This document shows positions 45,093 to 54,501 of a stretch of DNA of 64,000 bases, in pieces. Positions within the stretch are counted from its first letter, which is position 1. Each line of letters opens with the position of its first letter. Made by a program: the position numbers and the translations under genes. The notes under the pieces were generated by a model that made no database searches, had not been told where the DNA came from, and worked only from the letters and a program-made list of their open reading frames with translations. Source of the stretch: an uncultured Draconibacterium sp. (GTDB lineage Bacteria; Bacteroidota; Bacteroidia; Bacteroidales; Prolixibacteraceae). Location: the NCBI GenBank assembly GCA_947492175.1, contig CANLMQ010000009.1, forward strand, positions 133,904-197,903. The letters are read 5' to 3'.

Positions 45093-48000
45093 CTATTTAT
45101 TTAATGTACGTGCCTGATAGTCTTTGGGCGGCTTTCCATAAAATGCTTTAAAAGAGGTGGAAAAATTGGCAGGAGTATTAAATCCAACCATATAAGCAAT
45201 TTCTGAAATGGATAGTTTTCCTTCTCTTATTAATTGAGCTGCCTTTTTTAATCGAACCTGTCTGATAAAATCGTTTGGAGCTGATCCGGTCAGCGATTTA
45301 AATTTTCTGAAGAGATGAGTGCGACTTAACCCCAACTCTTGTCCCAGCATTTCAACACTTAAACCTTTAGCATCAATATTCTTTTCAATGAAAGTAATGG
45401 CATTTGAAATAAACTCTTTGTCGCGTGGATGAATTCCCAAGGGTTCAAGGTTATTTTTTTCCTGAGTGGAAGAGTAAAAAGATTTAATGTGCTGTTGCGT
45501 ATTTAAAAGGTTTTTAATTATCTGGATTAAATGTTTTGGCAGAAAAGGTTTGGTTATATACGAATCAGCTCCGGTTTCATAACCTTCCATTTTGCTATTT
45601 ATGTCGCTTTTGGCTGTAAGAAGAATAACAAAAATATGGCTTGTTTTAATATTTGACTTTAATTTTTCGCAAAGTTGTGTACCACTCATTTTAGGCATCA
45701 TTACATCACTTATAATTAAATCATAATCATTCTTCTGAGCCAACTCATATCCACTTTCCCCATCTTCAGCTTCGTCAATTTTAAAACGATCTATTAAGAT
45801 GGATACGATGTAATTACGTAATTCTTCATCGTCTTCAACCACAAGTATATTTGGTGCAGAAGATTGAGAGGTCACATTTTCTGTAGCTGTTTTAACAAGC
45901 GAAGTATCGTTTAAGTAATCTGTTTGGGTTCTTACATAAGTGTTTAGTTCAATGATTTTATTTTCGTTGGTATATTGGATTATGGTCTGGTCATAAGGGA
46001 TTTCGATTGCAAGAGATGTCCCTCTGTTTTCTGTGCTTTCAATTTCCAATGTTCCATCATGAAGTTCTATCAGTTTTTTAGAATAGGCAAGCCCTATTCC
46101 TGAACTTTGCATTTCAAGGTAATTTGTGTTGGTAGAATTACTATTAAATCTTTCAAAAATTCTTTTTAATTTTTCTGCAGCAATACCATTTCCTGTGTCT
46201 GACAGATTTATATTAACTGTACTTTGATTTTTGTTCCAGATTCGAATAGAAATAGAACCACCTTTAGGAGTATATTTAAAAGCATTAGATAGTATATTGG
46301 TAAAAACCTTTTCTATTTTATCCTGGTCATAGTTAAAAGTTAAGGACTCAAAATCCGTATCTATAGTAAACAATATCTCGTTTTTAATGGCAATCGGATT
46401 AAAGGCTGCCATTACCTTTTGTGTCGTCTCTATTAGGTTGTTGCACGTTTTCTTTAGCGGAAGTACATCTTGCTCAATTTTTCTGAAATCAATAAGCTGA
46501 TTGATAAGTTCCAGCAAACGTTTTGAGTTGGTACTTATATTAGTCAATTTTGTTTTTAATCCTGAATTACCGTGCAAGTCAGCAATAATTTGTTCAAGCG
46601 GACCAATAATTAAGGTAAGTGGTGTTTTAAATTCATGAGATATATTTGTAAAGAAACGGAGTTTCATATGGTTTAACTCCTTTTGTTGATCTTTTTCAAT
46701 TCTTTCAAGCTGGATAGCTGCTTTCATTTTTTCCTCATGACGAATCTGGTAACGTAACCCATAAAAAATAAGTAGAATAATACAACCATATATTGTATAA
46801 GCCCACCAGGTATACCAAGGTGGATTTTTTATTGTGAAAGTGATTTTTGCACCCTCATTATTCCAAATATTGTCGTTGTTTGATGCTATTACATTAAAAG
46901 TATATTTGCCTGGCTTAAGGTTAGTATAGGTTACTTGTCTTTGGTCTTGTACTTTATTAAAGTCGTCGTCTAATCCCAATAATTGATATGCAAAATTGCT
47001 CTTTTTGGCTTTAGAATAATTTAGTGTACTGTATTTGAAACTTATGGTATTCTGATTGTATTTAAGATTAATGGGAAGGCCAAGACGTAAAGCCTGATTT
47101 ATTGGAGTATTTTTGAGGTCAGTAATAACACTTCCATAATTTACACTCATATCTTCCAGTTTTACAGGGAAGGTGATATAATTTCCTCTGATGTCATCAG
47201 GATTAAAAAAGACAATACCATCAGTACATCCAAAAAAGATTTCGCCCGACTCACTTTTAAAACTTGAGTTGTAATGAAATTCATCGGCATTCATACCATC
47301 GCTTCTATAATAATTAGAAAAGTCGTTTAAGCTATAGTTAAATCGTGAAAGTCCGTTATTGGTACCAATCCATAACCGGCCTTTTGAATCTTCCTCTATA
47401 GAGCAAATATCGTTGGAAGGTAATCCATCATTAACCGTGAACTGTTGAAATTTGTCTGAATCGGGCAAATAAAGAAAGAGTCCGTTAAATTCTGTACCCA
47501 CCCACATCCTTTCTTTCGAATCTTTAAAAACACAAACAAATTTATCATCAGGTAGATTGATGTTTTTAGTATCTGATTTAAAATAACTTATAGAACGATC
47601 GGTATTTATACGACATAAACTGGTGTTATAGTTAGCGCACCAAATATTACCCTGGTTATCTTCTTCAATATTTTGTGTATTGGCGGCATTAAAAAAGTTG
47701 GAAAAGTTACCTGTTTTATGATTAAATAGAAATACTCCCGTATGTGTAGCAACCCATGTTTGCTCATTCCTGTCGGTTAAAATTCCTGTAATCTGAGAAT
47801 CATCACCTCTACCATAACCGGGTATTTGATAAATTTTGCTTTGTTTATTTCTGAAATCGAAGCGGGTTAGTATATTCTCCTCCGAACCGATCCAGATGAT
47901 ACCGTTTTTATCGCCTTGTATAGTTCTAACGATTTTTTCTTTTAAATGGTTCAGTTCTGAAAACTTACTATTGGATTGAACAAATTCACTTCTGTTGTTA

Positions 48001-49172
48001 ACGATGAGCAATCCCTTATTGTCAAATGTTCCCAAAAAAAGATATCCTTCTTCGTTTTTGTATATAGCGGTAATGTTTTTACTTGTGTTCTCCAGTTTTT
48101 CTGCGAGCTTATTATTGGGATTAAAAAGTTTTGTTTTGTTATAAATTACATTTACTCCCTGGCTAAAGCTACCAACCCAAATATTTTTCTGATTATCTTG
48201 AAATCCACAGGTTAATATGTTGCCTGAAATTGTTTTTGGATTACCTGCTTCATGAGTAAATTGTTTAAATTGGTTTTCTGTTTTATTGTACAAATAAAGT
48301 TTATCGCCTCCAATCCATAAATTATCATCATCAGATTTTATAATAAAGTTCAGAGGAGTTCCAATTTTCGGGGCATTGTTCTGCCAGATTAAACTAATTT
48401 TTCTTGTTTTCTTATTATAGTTGAACAAACCTTTATCTGTTGCTAACCACAGGTTTGTTTCATTAAAAGGATAAATTTCTTTTATGTTGTATGGCAAAAT
48501 GTTCGAAGAAGTAGTAACGTTTAATGCCATGGTTATTTCATGTGCTGCATTATAGGTTATAATTGGAGAAGTATTATCACCTGCAATAAATATGGTTCCC
48601 TTGCTGTCTTCATATATGGAAGTAACATCTGTTAAAGAACTTTTCCCATCGGGATGCAGAATTTCTTCTAATGATTCGTTTGAGTCTTGTTTGAGTAAAT
48701 AAAGTTTTAATTGGGATGCAATCCATATTCCACCATTAGAATCTTCAAATAGATTGGTAATACTGTTATTATCTACATCGTATTGATTGTTCAGTGCGAT
48801 ACGAATGAAATTATCGTTTTCCCGATTGTATTTATGCAATCCTCCAGCCCATGTCCCAATCCATAAGGTGCCATCTGAACTTTCAAGAAGGGCTGTTATT
48901 TGATGATAGCGGAGAGAAGTTGTATCATTAATCTTGCTTTTATAAGTTTTGAATTCGTACCCATTGTATCTGCAAAGTCCACGTTTGGTTCCAAACCATA
49001 AATAGCCTTCCTGGTCTTGAATAATACAATTAACACTGTTATTGGGTAAACCTTCATTAACTGTAATATGGTCAAACTCCACATTTCTGCTTATGAAATC
49101 GGTAGATATTCCCGGTACTGCCGATATTAGTATGAGAATTGCTGAGATGAGTATGTAGTATCGGAATTTCAT
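45093..49172 (-). CDS. Hybrid two-component system (HTCS) regulator
   Basis: A 1359-residue one-protein two-component system. After a signal/membrane start, the periplasmic part (about 30-780) is a double-propeller sensor with repeated DQEGYLWFGTKRGLCRYNG-type units, then a Y_Y_Y domain. A membrane segment lies near 788-808. Cytoplasmic parts are HisKA (FFTNISHEFKTPLT, His about 846), HATPase, a receiver (ILVVEDDEELRNYI; phospho-Asp about 1155 in LIISDVMMPKMSG), and a C-terminal AraC-type DNA-binding domain (LSRTHLFRKFKSLTGSAP, IAYMVGFNTPANFSTSFKAF). It should sense a released oligosaccharide in the periplasm and activate the divergent susC operon and probably the rhamnose genes. Domain order and length are typical. 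Confidence 0.96.
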   Translation of the reverse strand: MKFRYYILISAILILISAVPGISTDFISRNVEFDHITVNEGLPNNSVNCIIQDQEGYLWFGTKRGLCRYNGYEFKTYKSKINDTTSLRYHQITALLESSDGTLWIGTWAGGLHKYNRENDNFIRIALNNQYDVDNNSITNLFEDSNGGIWIASQLKLYLLKQDSNESLEEILHPDGKSSLTDVTSIYEDSKGTIFIAGDNTSPIITYNAAHEITMALNVTTSSNILPYNIKEIYPFNETNLWLATDKGLFNYNKKTRKISLIWQNNAPKIGTPLNFIIKSDDDNLWIGGDKLYLYNKTENQFKQFTHEAGNPKTISGNILTCGFQDNQKNIWVGSFSQGVNVIYNKTKLFNPNNKLAEKLENTSKNITAIYKNEEGYLFLGTFDNKGLLIVNNRSEFVQSNSKFSELNHLKEKIVRTIQGDKNGIIWIGSEENILTRFDFRNKQSKIYQIPGYGRGDDSQITGILTDRNEQTWVATHTGVFLFNHKTGNFSNFFNAANTQNIEEDNQGNIWCANYNTSLCRINTDRSISYFKSDTKNINLPDDKFVCVFKDSKERMWVGTEFNGLFLYLPDSDKFQQFTVNDGLPSNDICSIEEDSKGRLWIGTNNGLSRFNYSLNDFSNYYRSDGMNADEFHYNSSFKSESGEIFFGCTDGIVFFNPDDIRGNYITFPVKLEDMSVNYGSVITDLKNTPINQALRLGLPINLKYNQNTISFKYSTLNYSKAKKSNFAYQLLGLDDDFNKVQDQRQVTYTNLKPGKYTFNVIASNNDNIWNNEGAKITFTIKNPPWYTWWAYTIYGCIILLIFYGLRYQIRHEEKMKAAIQLERIEKDQQKELNHMKLRFFTNISHEFKTPLTLIIGPLEQIIADLHGNSGLKTKLTNISTNSKRLLELINQLIDFRKIEQDVLPLKKTCNNLIETTQKVMAAFNPIAIKNEILFTIDTDFESLTFNYDQDKIEKVFTNILSNAFKYTPKGGSISIRIWNKNQSTVNINLSDTGNGIAAEKLKRIFERFNSNSTNTNYLEMQSSGIGLAYSKKLIELHDGTLEIESTENRGTSLAIEIPYDQTIIQYTNENKIIELNTYVRTQTDYLNDTSLVKTATENVTSQSSAPNILVVEDDEELRNYIVSILIDRFKIDEAEDGESGYELAQKNDYDLIISDVMMPKMSGTQLCEKLKSNIKTSHIFVILLTAKSDINSKMEGYETGADSYITKPFLPKHLIQIIKNLLNTQQHIKSFYSSTQEKNNLEPLGIHPRDKEFISNAITFIEKNIDAKGLSVEMLGQELGLSRTHLFRKFKSLTGSAPNDFIRQVRLKKAAQLIREGKLSISEIAYMVGFNTPANFSTSFKAFYGKPPKDYQARTLNK

Positions 49173-49307
49173 TCTGAAATATTACTTTCTTCTTTGTGAA
49201 GCATGGTATCTATCGTATTAACGGAGTATAAAAGACACACAATCTATTAAGCACCCGAAAATACAAAATATTACCGATCTAAAGCAGAATTGGAATAAAT
49301 ACAACAT

Positions 49308-49347
49308 CATCAAATCATTTTACAACATTGTCAAAAGTGTATATTTG
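49308..49347 (+). promoter_or_regulatory. Putative HTCS operator and promoter of the second susC
   Basis: Two direct half-sites, CATCAAAT (49308-49315) and TGTCAAAA (49329-49336), are exactly 21 bp apart, which is two helical turns. A TATATTTG box (49340-49347) matches the Bacteroidota -7 pattern TAnnTTTG. The spacing suits an AraC-type activator bound next to RNA polymerase. The same layout occurs before the GH106 gene and rhaT. No good -33 TTG was found, consistent with an activator-dependent promoter. Confidence 0.55.
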
Positions 49348-49455
49348 ATGCGGACGAAATTTGGAACATAATCAAAATTTAAAAACCAAAAAGAAAAAGC
49401 TAAAGTATAGCATTGGCGTAATCTTTATGCCGATAAAAATTAATCAGATTAAACT

Positions 49456-52400
49456 ATGAAAAAGAATCAAATTAGACCGCAATGGTATTTGAGGGCATTA
49501 CTATTATTTATGGTAAGTTTTTCTTTTTTCCAGTTAAATGCTCAAACTATTGAGCTAAGAGGAAAAATATCTAGTCAGGAGGGAGAATCTTTACCAGGAG
49601 TGAATGTTATTATTAAAGGTACTAATACTGGAGTAATTTCTAATACAGATGGAAATTATTCCTTGAATGTTAAAGCCGATGATGTACTTGTATTTTCGTT
49701 TATTGGATTTAAAAAGCTGGAAATTCCTGTCGATGGAAAAACAACAATAAATGTAACAATGCAAACCGAATCGATTGGATTGGACGAGGTAGTAGCCATT
49801 GGTTATGGCTCGCAAAAAAGAGCAAGTGTTACAGGAGCAGTAGCAACTATTGATTCAAAGAAATTGACTGTTGCTCCAACCGCCAGTACAACCAATACAT
49901 TGGCTGGTCGGTTACCGGGATTGATTACTAAACAACAAAGTGGATTACCTGGAAGTGATAACGCAAGCTTGAGCATTCGAGGTTTTGGCGCTCCTCTGGT
50001 AATTGTTGATGGTATTGAATCGAGTTTTAATAATATTGATGCGAATGAGATTGAATCAATCTCAGTATTGAAAGATGCTGCTGCGGCTATTTACGGTGCA
50101 AGGGCCGGTGATGGCGTAATATTGGTAACTACCAAAAGGGGAGAAGTCAACAAACCAACAATAACCCTGAACAGTAACATGACCTTTCAGGGGAGAACTC
50201 AAATGCCTATTATGGCCAGTTCAGGTCAAATGGCCGAATTATTAAGAGAAACACATACGAATAGCGGACAGCCCGAGGCCAATCAACGATTTACAGAAGA
50301 AGAGGTACAACTGTTTTACGACGGCACAAATCCTGATTATCCAGATACCGATTGGCTAGATGTGGTGGCAAGAGATTGGGCTCCACAACAGCAACATAAC
50401 CTCTCCATAAGAGGAGGAAGTGATAAAATAAAATATTACGGTTTTTTGGGGTATTTAGATCAACAGTCAATGTTTAAAAATAACGGGGGAGAATATCAGA
50501 GGTATAATTTAAGATCGAACATTGATGCCCAAATTCTGGAGAATCTGACGGCCCAAATCGACATCTCAAGTATATGGGAAAATAGGGATTTCCCGGCGAG
50601 AACAGATGAGGGAGCTAACTCGGTTTGGCAAGAATACTGGAACTCTGAGCCATTTTGGAGTTCAACCTTACCGGATGGAAGGCTTGCCTATGGAGGAGCT
50701 GGTGGCGCCATTGGCATTCATTATATGACCAATAGCGATCTATCGGGATACAGGCGAACTCAAAGCCAGAATTTTAAGGGAAGTTTGGCCTTAAAGTATG
50801 ATTTTAATTTTATAGAGGGTTTGTCGGCCAAGGCATTCTTTAACCTCAACCAGGATTATCTTTTCTGGAAACAATTTAGCTGGCTAGCTGATAGCTGGTC
50901 GTACAACTACTCGAACGATTCATATACGCTGAGAACACAAAAAGATGAGCCAAAATTGACGCAGAGTAACTACAGGAACAAAGTACTTACAGGTCAGTTT
51001 TCTCTTAATTACAATAGAACCTTTGGCGAAAGTCATGATGTGTCTGCTTTGGCATTATATGAAGTTGTCGATTATTACGGTGATTGGATTAGGGCTGAAA
51101 GGATTGGTTATAAAACTACCGCAATCGATTATCTGTTTGCCGGCGGTCTGGCCAATCAAACTGCCGATGGTAGGGCTTCGGAAATGGGACGCCAAAGCTA
51201 TATCGGACGTGTTAACTATGCCTATCAATCAAAATACCTGGTGGAGGCAACCGTAAGGGTTGACGAATCAGCCAAATTCAGTAAAGACGAAAGAGCAGGT
51301 GTTTTTCCCAGTGTTTCGCTGGGGTGGAGAGTATCTGAAGAAGGATTTATGAAAGAGAATCTGCCTGGACTCGAAAATTTGAAGTTACGGGCAAGTTATA
51401 GTCAGACAGGTAAAGACGCAGTGGGAAATTTTCAGTACCTATCGGGCTATGCCTACGGAGAAAGTTACATGATGGGATCTGCTCCGTCGCAGGGGTTGGT
51501 AACAACTGGAATGGCAAACCCCTTGCTTACATGGGAGACTATGACAATTTACAATGCCGGTTTTGACTTCTCGTTGGGAAAACGGAAGTTGTACGGCGAA
51601 TTTGATGTATTTTACCGCCTCAGGGAAGGGATTCCGGGACAAAGAGTGGCATCCCTTCCCAGTACATTTGGCGCCAGTTTGCCTGTTGAAAACCTGAATG
51701 CTATTAATACACGCGGATTTGAATTGCTTCTGGGACATGAAGGACGCTGGAAAGATTTGAGCTGGAATGTTCGTGGTAACGTTTCGTGGTCGCGATCAAA
51801 ATGGGATTTCTATGATGAACCTGCCGAATGGGATAATCCGGATCAGGAAAGACAACAAAAGAGAACCGGAGAATGGACCGACCGTGCATTCGGTTATGTT
51901 TCAGAGGGCTTATTCACTAATCAGGACGAAATTGATGCATTGGAATATGTATACGACGAAACAATTGGAAATGCAGCGATTAAACCCGGGGACATACGTT
52001 ACAAAGATACCAACGACGATGGTTTATTAAATTGGAAAGATCAGGTGGAAATTGGAAAGGGAACCGTTCCACATTGGATAGGTGGTTTAAACATGGATCT
52101 TAGCTATAAAAGCTTTGATCTCACTGCATTTTTCCAGGGAGCCTGGGGATTTAACCAACGCTTAGCCTTAAAGTGGGGAGTTAATTTTTCAGAATTAATG
52201 TACAACGAACGGTGGACGCCGGAAAAAAATCATAGCGATGGATTAATTCCCCGTTTAGGCGGAGCAGGTTCCAATGAATGGGAATCTGATTATTACTACA
52301 AAAAATCAGATTACCTACGTTTGAAAACAATGTCGCTGGGTTACAACCTTCCAAAATCCATTCTGCAAAAGGTAAATATTCAAAACCTGAGGTTGTACGT

Positions 52401-52533
52401 TGCCGGAACTAATGTCTTTACGGTTAGCGGAATGAATAAGTATTCTATTGACCCGGAAGCACCCAGTGGTCAGGGAGGATATTACTATCCGCAAATGCGC
52501 ACTTTCAGCTTTGGTATAAATCTTACACTTTAA
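49456..52533 (+). CDS. SusC/RagA-family TonB-dependent outer-membrane transporter (second PUL)
   Basis: A 1025-residue importer without an STN domain. A signal peptide (ending QLNAQ, residue about 29) is followed directly by a CarboxypepD_reg-like domain (GESLPGVNVIIKGTNTGVIS) and the plug (LDEVVAIGYGSQKRASVTGA, VLKDAAAAIYGARAGDGVIL). The beta-barrel closes with a terminal FSFGINLTL strand. The lack of STN fits control by the neighbouring HTCS rather than by sigma/FecR. SusD follows after 12 bases. Cargo is unknown but is likely a rhamnose-containing oligosaccharide, judging from the downstream GH106, RhaT and RhaM. Confidence 0.96.
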   Translation: MKKNQIRPQWYLRALLLFMVSFSFFQLNAQTIELRGKISSQEGESLPGVNVIIKGTNTGVISNTDGNYSLNVKADDVLVFSFIGFKKLEIPVDGKTTINVTMQTESIGLDEVVAIGYGSQKRASVTGAVATIDSKKLTVAPTASTTNTLAGRLPGLITKQQSGLPGSDNASLSIRGFGAPLVIVDGIESSFNNIDANEIESISVLKDAAAAIYGARAGDGVILVTTKRGEVNKPTITLNSNMTFQGRTQMPIMASSGQMAELLRETHTNSGQPEANQRFTEEEVQLFYDGTNPDYPDTDWLDVVARDWAPQQQHNLSIRGGSDKIKYYGFLGYLDQQSMFKNNGGEYQRYNLRSNIDAQILENLTAQIDISSIWENRDFPARTDEGANSVWQEYWNSEPFWSSTLPDGRLAYGGAGGAIGIHYMTNSDLSGYRRTQSQNFKGSLALKYDFNFIEGLSAKAFFNLNQDYLFWKQFSWLADSWSYNYSNDSYTLRTQKDEPKLTQSNYRNKVLTGQFSLNYNRTFGESHDVSALALYEVVDYYGDWIRAERIGYKTTAIDYLFAGGLANQTADGRASEMGRQSYIGRVNYAYQSKYLVEATVRVDESAKFSKDERAGVFPSVSLGWRVSEEGFMKENLPGLENLKLRASYSQTGKDAVGNFQYLSGYAYGESYMMGSAPSQGLVTTGMANPLLTWETMTIYNAGFDFSLGKRKLYGEFDVFYRLREGIPGQRVASLPSTFGASLPVENLNAINTRGFELLLGHEGRWKDLSWNVRGNVSWSRSKWDFYDEPAEWDNPDQERQQKRTGEWTDRAFGYVSEGLFTNQDEIDALEYVYDETIGNAAIKPGDIRYKDTNDDGLLNWKDQVEIGKGTVPHWIGGLNMDLSYKSFDLTAFFQGAWGFNQRLALKWGVNFSELMYNERWTPEKNHSDGLIPRLGGAGSNEWESDYYYKKSDYLRLKTMSLGYNLPKSILQKVNIQNLRLYVAGTNVFTVSGMNKYSIDPEAPSGQGGYYYPQMRTFSFGINLTL

Positions 52534-52545
52534 AACTTCGCAATT

Positions 52546-54339
52546 ATGAAAAATATACAAATACTATTATTAATATCTGTCCTCTTCTTTACATCCTGCG
52601 AAGAGGTACTCGACAAAGAACCGCTTGACATTATTTCGGATGCTGCGGTGTGGTCTGATCCGGTTCTGATTGACGATTACCTGAATCAATGCTATGCCGA
52701 GATGGTTTTTGCCTGGGAAACCCAATACGGAGGAACGCCCAGGTACATGCCTACCGGACTGTATACATGGTTTGAGCAGGTACATTCCATTACCATAGCG
52801 GATGAAGCAAGTTTTGGTTGGGTTCCGGCCCCGAAGTCACACTGGATCAGTATTGGTGGTGGCATTATGGAATGGTGGGGTTACCCAACAGTTCGTAAAC
52901 TGAATATATTCCTTGAAAACATGGATCCGATGGACCTGGAAGCGGGGTACAAAACAAGCCGTATGGCCGAGGCGCGTTTTCTGCGGGCGTTCTGCTATTT
53001 TAATATGGTAAAACGATATGGTGGAGTTCCGCTGATTACCAGGGTACAGCAGTTAGACGATCCGGATGAAGAATTATACCGTTTCAGAGATAAAGAAGCT
53101 GATATCTATGACTTTATTTTGACAGAAATAGATGATATCGTAGACGATCTGCCTGACAGGTGGGAAGGAACTGACTATGGGCGGGCTTCTAAATATGCGG
53201 CACTGGCTCTCAAAAGCAGGGCTGCCATGTATGCCGGAAGTATTGCCAGCTGGGGCGAAGTGGCGCTTAACGAAGTAGTTGGTATTCCGCAAAGCAAAGC
53301 TTCTGGTTACTGGCAGGCTTCTTATGATGCTTCCCGGGAAATTATTACCAAGGGTGGTTTTAGTTTGTATAATGCCCATGCCAATAAAACAACCAATTTC
53401 AGAAACCTTTTTCTGGATGAAGGGAACGGTGAATCCATATTCTCAGAACAGTTTGACGGTTTGTCGGGGAAAGGTCACTCGTACGATATGTGGATGAATC
53501 CTTGGGGACATCATGTTTGGGGTGCCGGACAGCAAGGAGCCGTAAATCTTGAAATGGTGGAATCATTCGAATATATAGATGGAAGAGCAGGCATTATTGA
53601 CAGGGATAAGATTGCAGCGGGCCATGCATGGACAGTGGATGAATTGTTTGGAAACAAAGATCCGCGCTTTAAGGCTTCGGTTTATACACACGGATCATCG
53701 TGGAAGAGTGGCCAGGTAAGACTGGATTATCATATTGGTACGGAAACGCCCGAGGGGGTTACCAATGTTGGATCGTATAAAGGCGTGCTTTGTGCAACAC
53801 CTACTGCTGTAACTCCTTTTGGGGTGTTAAAATACCTGGACGAGGCAGAACGTGCATTTGTTATGGAACGGAACCATTCGGATACTGATTACATGGTGTT
53901 TCGATTAGGGGAAGTCCTGCTTAATTACGCCGAAGCAGCCATTGAACTGGGTAAAGATGGCGATGCTTTATGGGCCATAAATGAAATTCGTAAACGTGCC
54001 GGAATGCCAACATACCAAGCCATTTCGCGTGATTTAGTGCGCAAGGAGCGTAAAGTGGAACTGGCTTTTGAAGGAAACCGTTTCTGGGATTTACGGCGTT
54101 GGCGCATTGCAAAAGAAGAACTTTCCCATGTTTTCCACGGACTTCGTTTTGTCTTGGATGGAAGTTCGTATGAAGAGGGTGCTTACAATGTTTTAACTGC
54201 GAAATACAAACTCACGATTCAGGATAACATTGATGGGATTCCTGCACCGTATTTCGACACAAAACATTATTACCTGCCGATAGGACTGGGGCGTACGGCA
54301 AACAATTCGAACCTGGTAGAGAATCCCGGATATCAGTAA
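52546..54339 (+). CDS. SusD/RagB-family outer-membrane glycan-binding lipoprotein (second PUL)
   Basis: A 597-residue lipoprotein (lipobox FFTSCEEV, Cys about 18) with the family start DKEPLDIISDAAVW. TPR-like helices include ARFLRAFCYFNMVKRYGGVPL and MVFRLGEVLLNYAEAAIELG. WDLRRWRIA occurs in the C-terminal third, and the tail reads YYLPIGLGRTANNSNLVENPGY. It should hold glycan against the SusC encoded just upstream. Longer than the first SusD (535 residues) and not closely similar to it. Confidence 0.95.
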   Translation: MKNIQILLLISVLFFTSCEEVLDKEPLDIISDAAVWSDPVLIDDYLNQCYAEMVFAWETQYGGTPRYMPTGLYTWFEQVHSITIADEASFGWVPAPKSHWISIGGGIMEWWGYPTVRKLNIFLENMDPMDLEAGYKTSRMAEARFLRAFCYFNMVKRYGGVPLITRVQQLDDPDEELYRFRDKEADIYDFILTEIDDIVDDLPDRWEGTDYGRASKYAALALKSRAAMYAGSIASWGEVALNEVVGIPQSKASGYWQASYDASREIITKGGFSLYNAHANKTTNFRNLFLDEGNGESIFSEQFDGLSGKGHSYDMWMNPWGHHVWGAGQQGAVNLEMVESFEYIDGRAGIIDRDKIAAGHAWTVDELFGNKDPRFKASVYTHGSSWKSGQVRLDYHIGTETPEGVTNVGSYKGVLCATPTAVTPFGVLKYLDEAERAFVMERNHSDTDYMVFRLGEVLLNYAEAAIELGKDGDALWAINEIRKRAGMPTYQAISRDLVRKERKVELAFEGNRFWDLRRWRIAKEELSHVFHGLRFVLDGSSYEEGAYNVLTAKYKLTIQDNIDGIPAPYFDTKHYYLPIGLGRTANNSNLVENPGYQ

Positions 54340-54383
54340 AAAGTGGGGTATAAAAAAAGTCTGGTTAGTTAGAATGCATCAGA

Positions 54384-54417
54384 GTTGCCCCGTTCCCTGT
54401 GAGCGGAACAGGGCAAC
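54384..54417 (+). terminator. Long hairpin after the second susD
   Basis: A 13-bp stem with one mismatch, GTTGCCCCGTTCC (54384-54396) and GGAACAGGGCAAC (54405-54417), with an eight-base loop. There is no T-run after it, so it may be a processing or stability hairpin that lowers expression of the enzymes relative to SusC/D rather than a full terminator. Confidence 0.5.
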
Positions 54418-54501
54418 AATTATGCTTGATGTAAATGAAGCACCACATAAACTAAATAAACAAATAAAAGTACAGGGAATACCTTACACAAAGAATAGAA
54501 A

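Noticed and set aside
44963..45151. Small + strand ORF of 62 residues near the HTCS end
   Set aside because: No family features or convincing ribosome site, and it overlaps the HTCS C-terminal coding region on the other strand.
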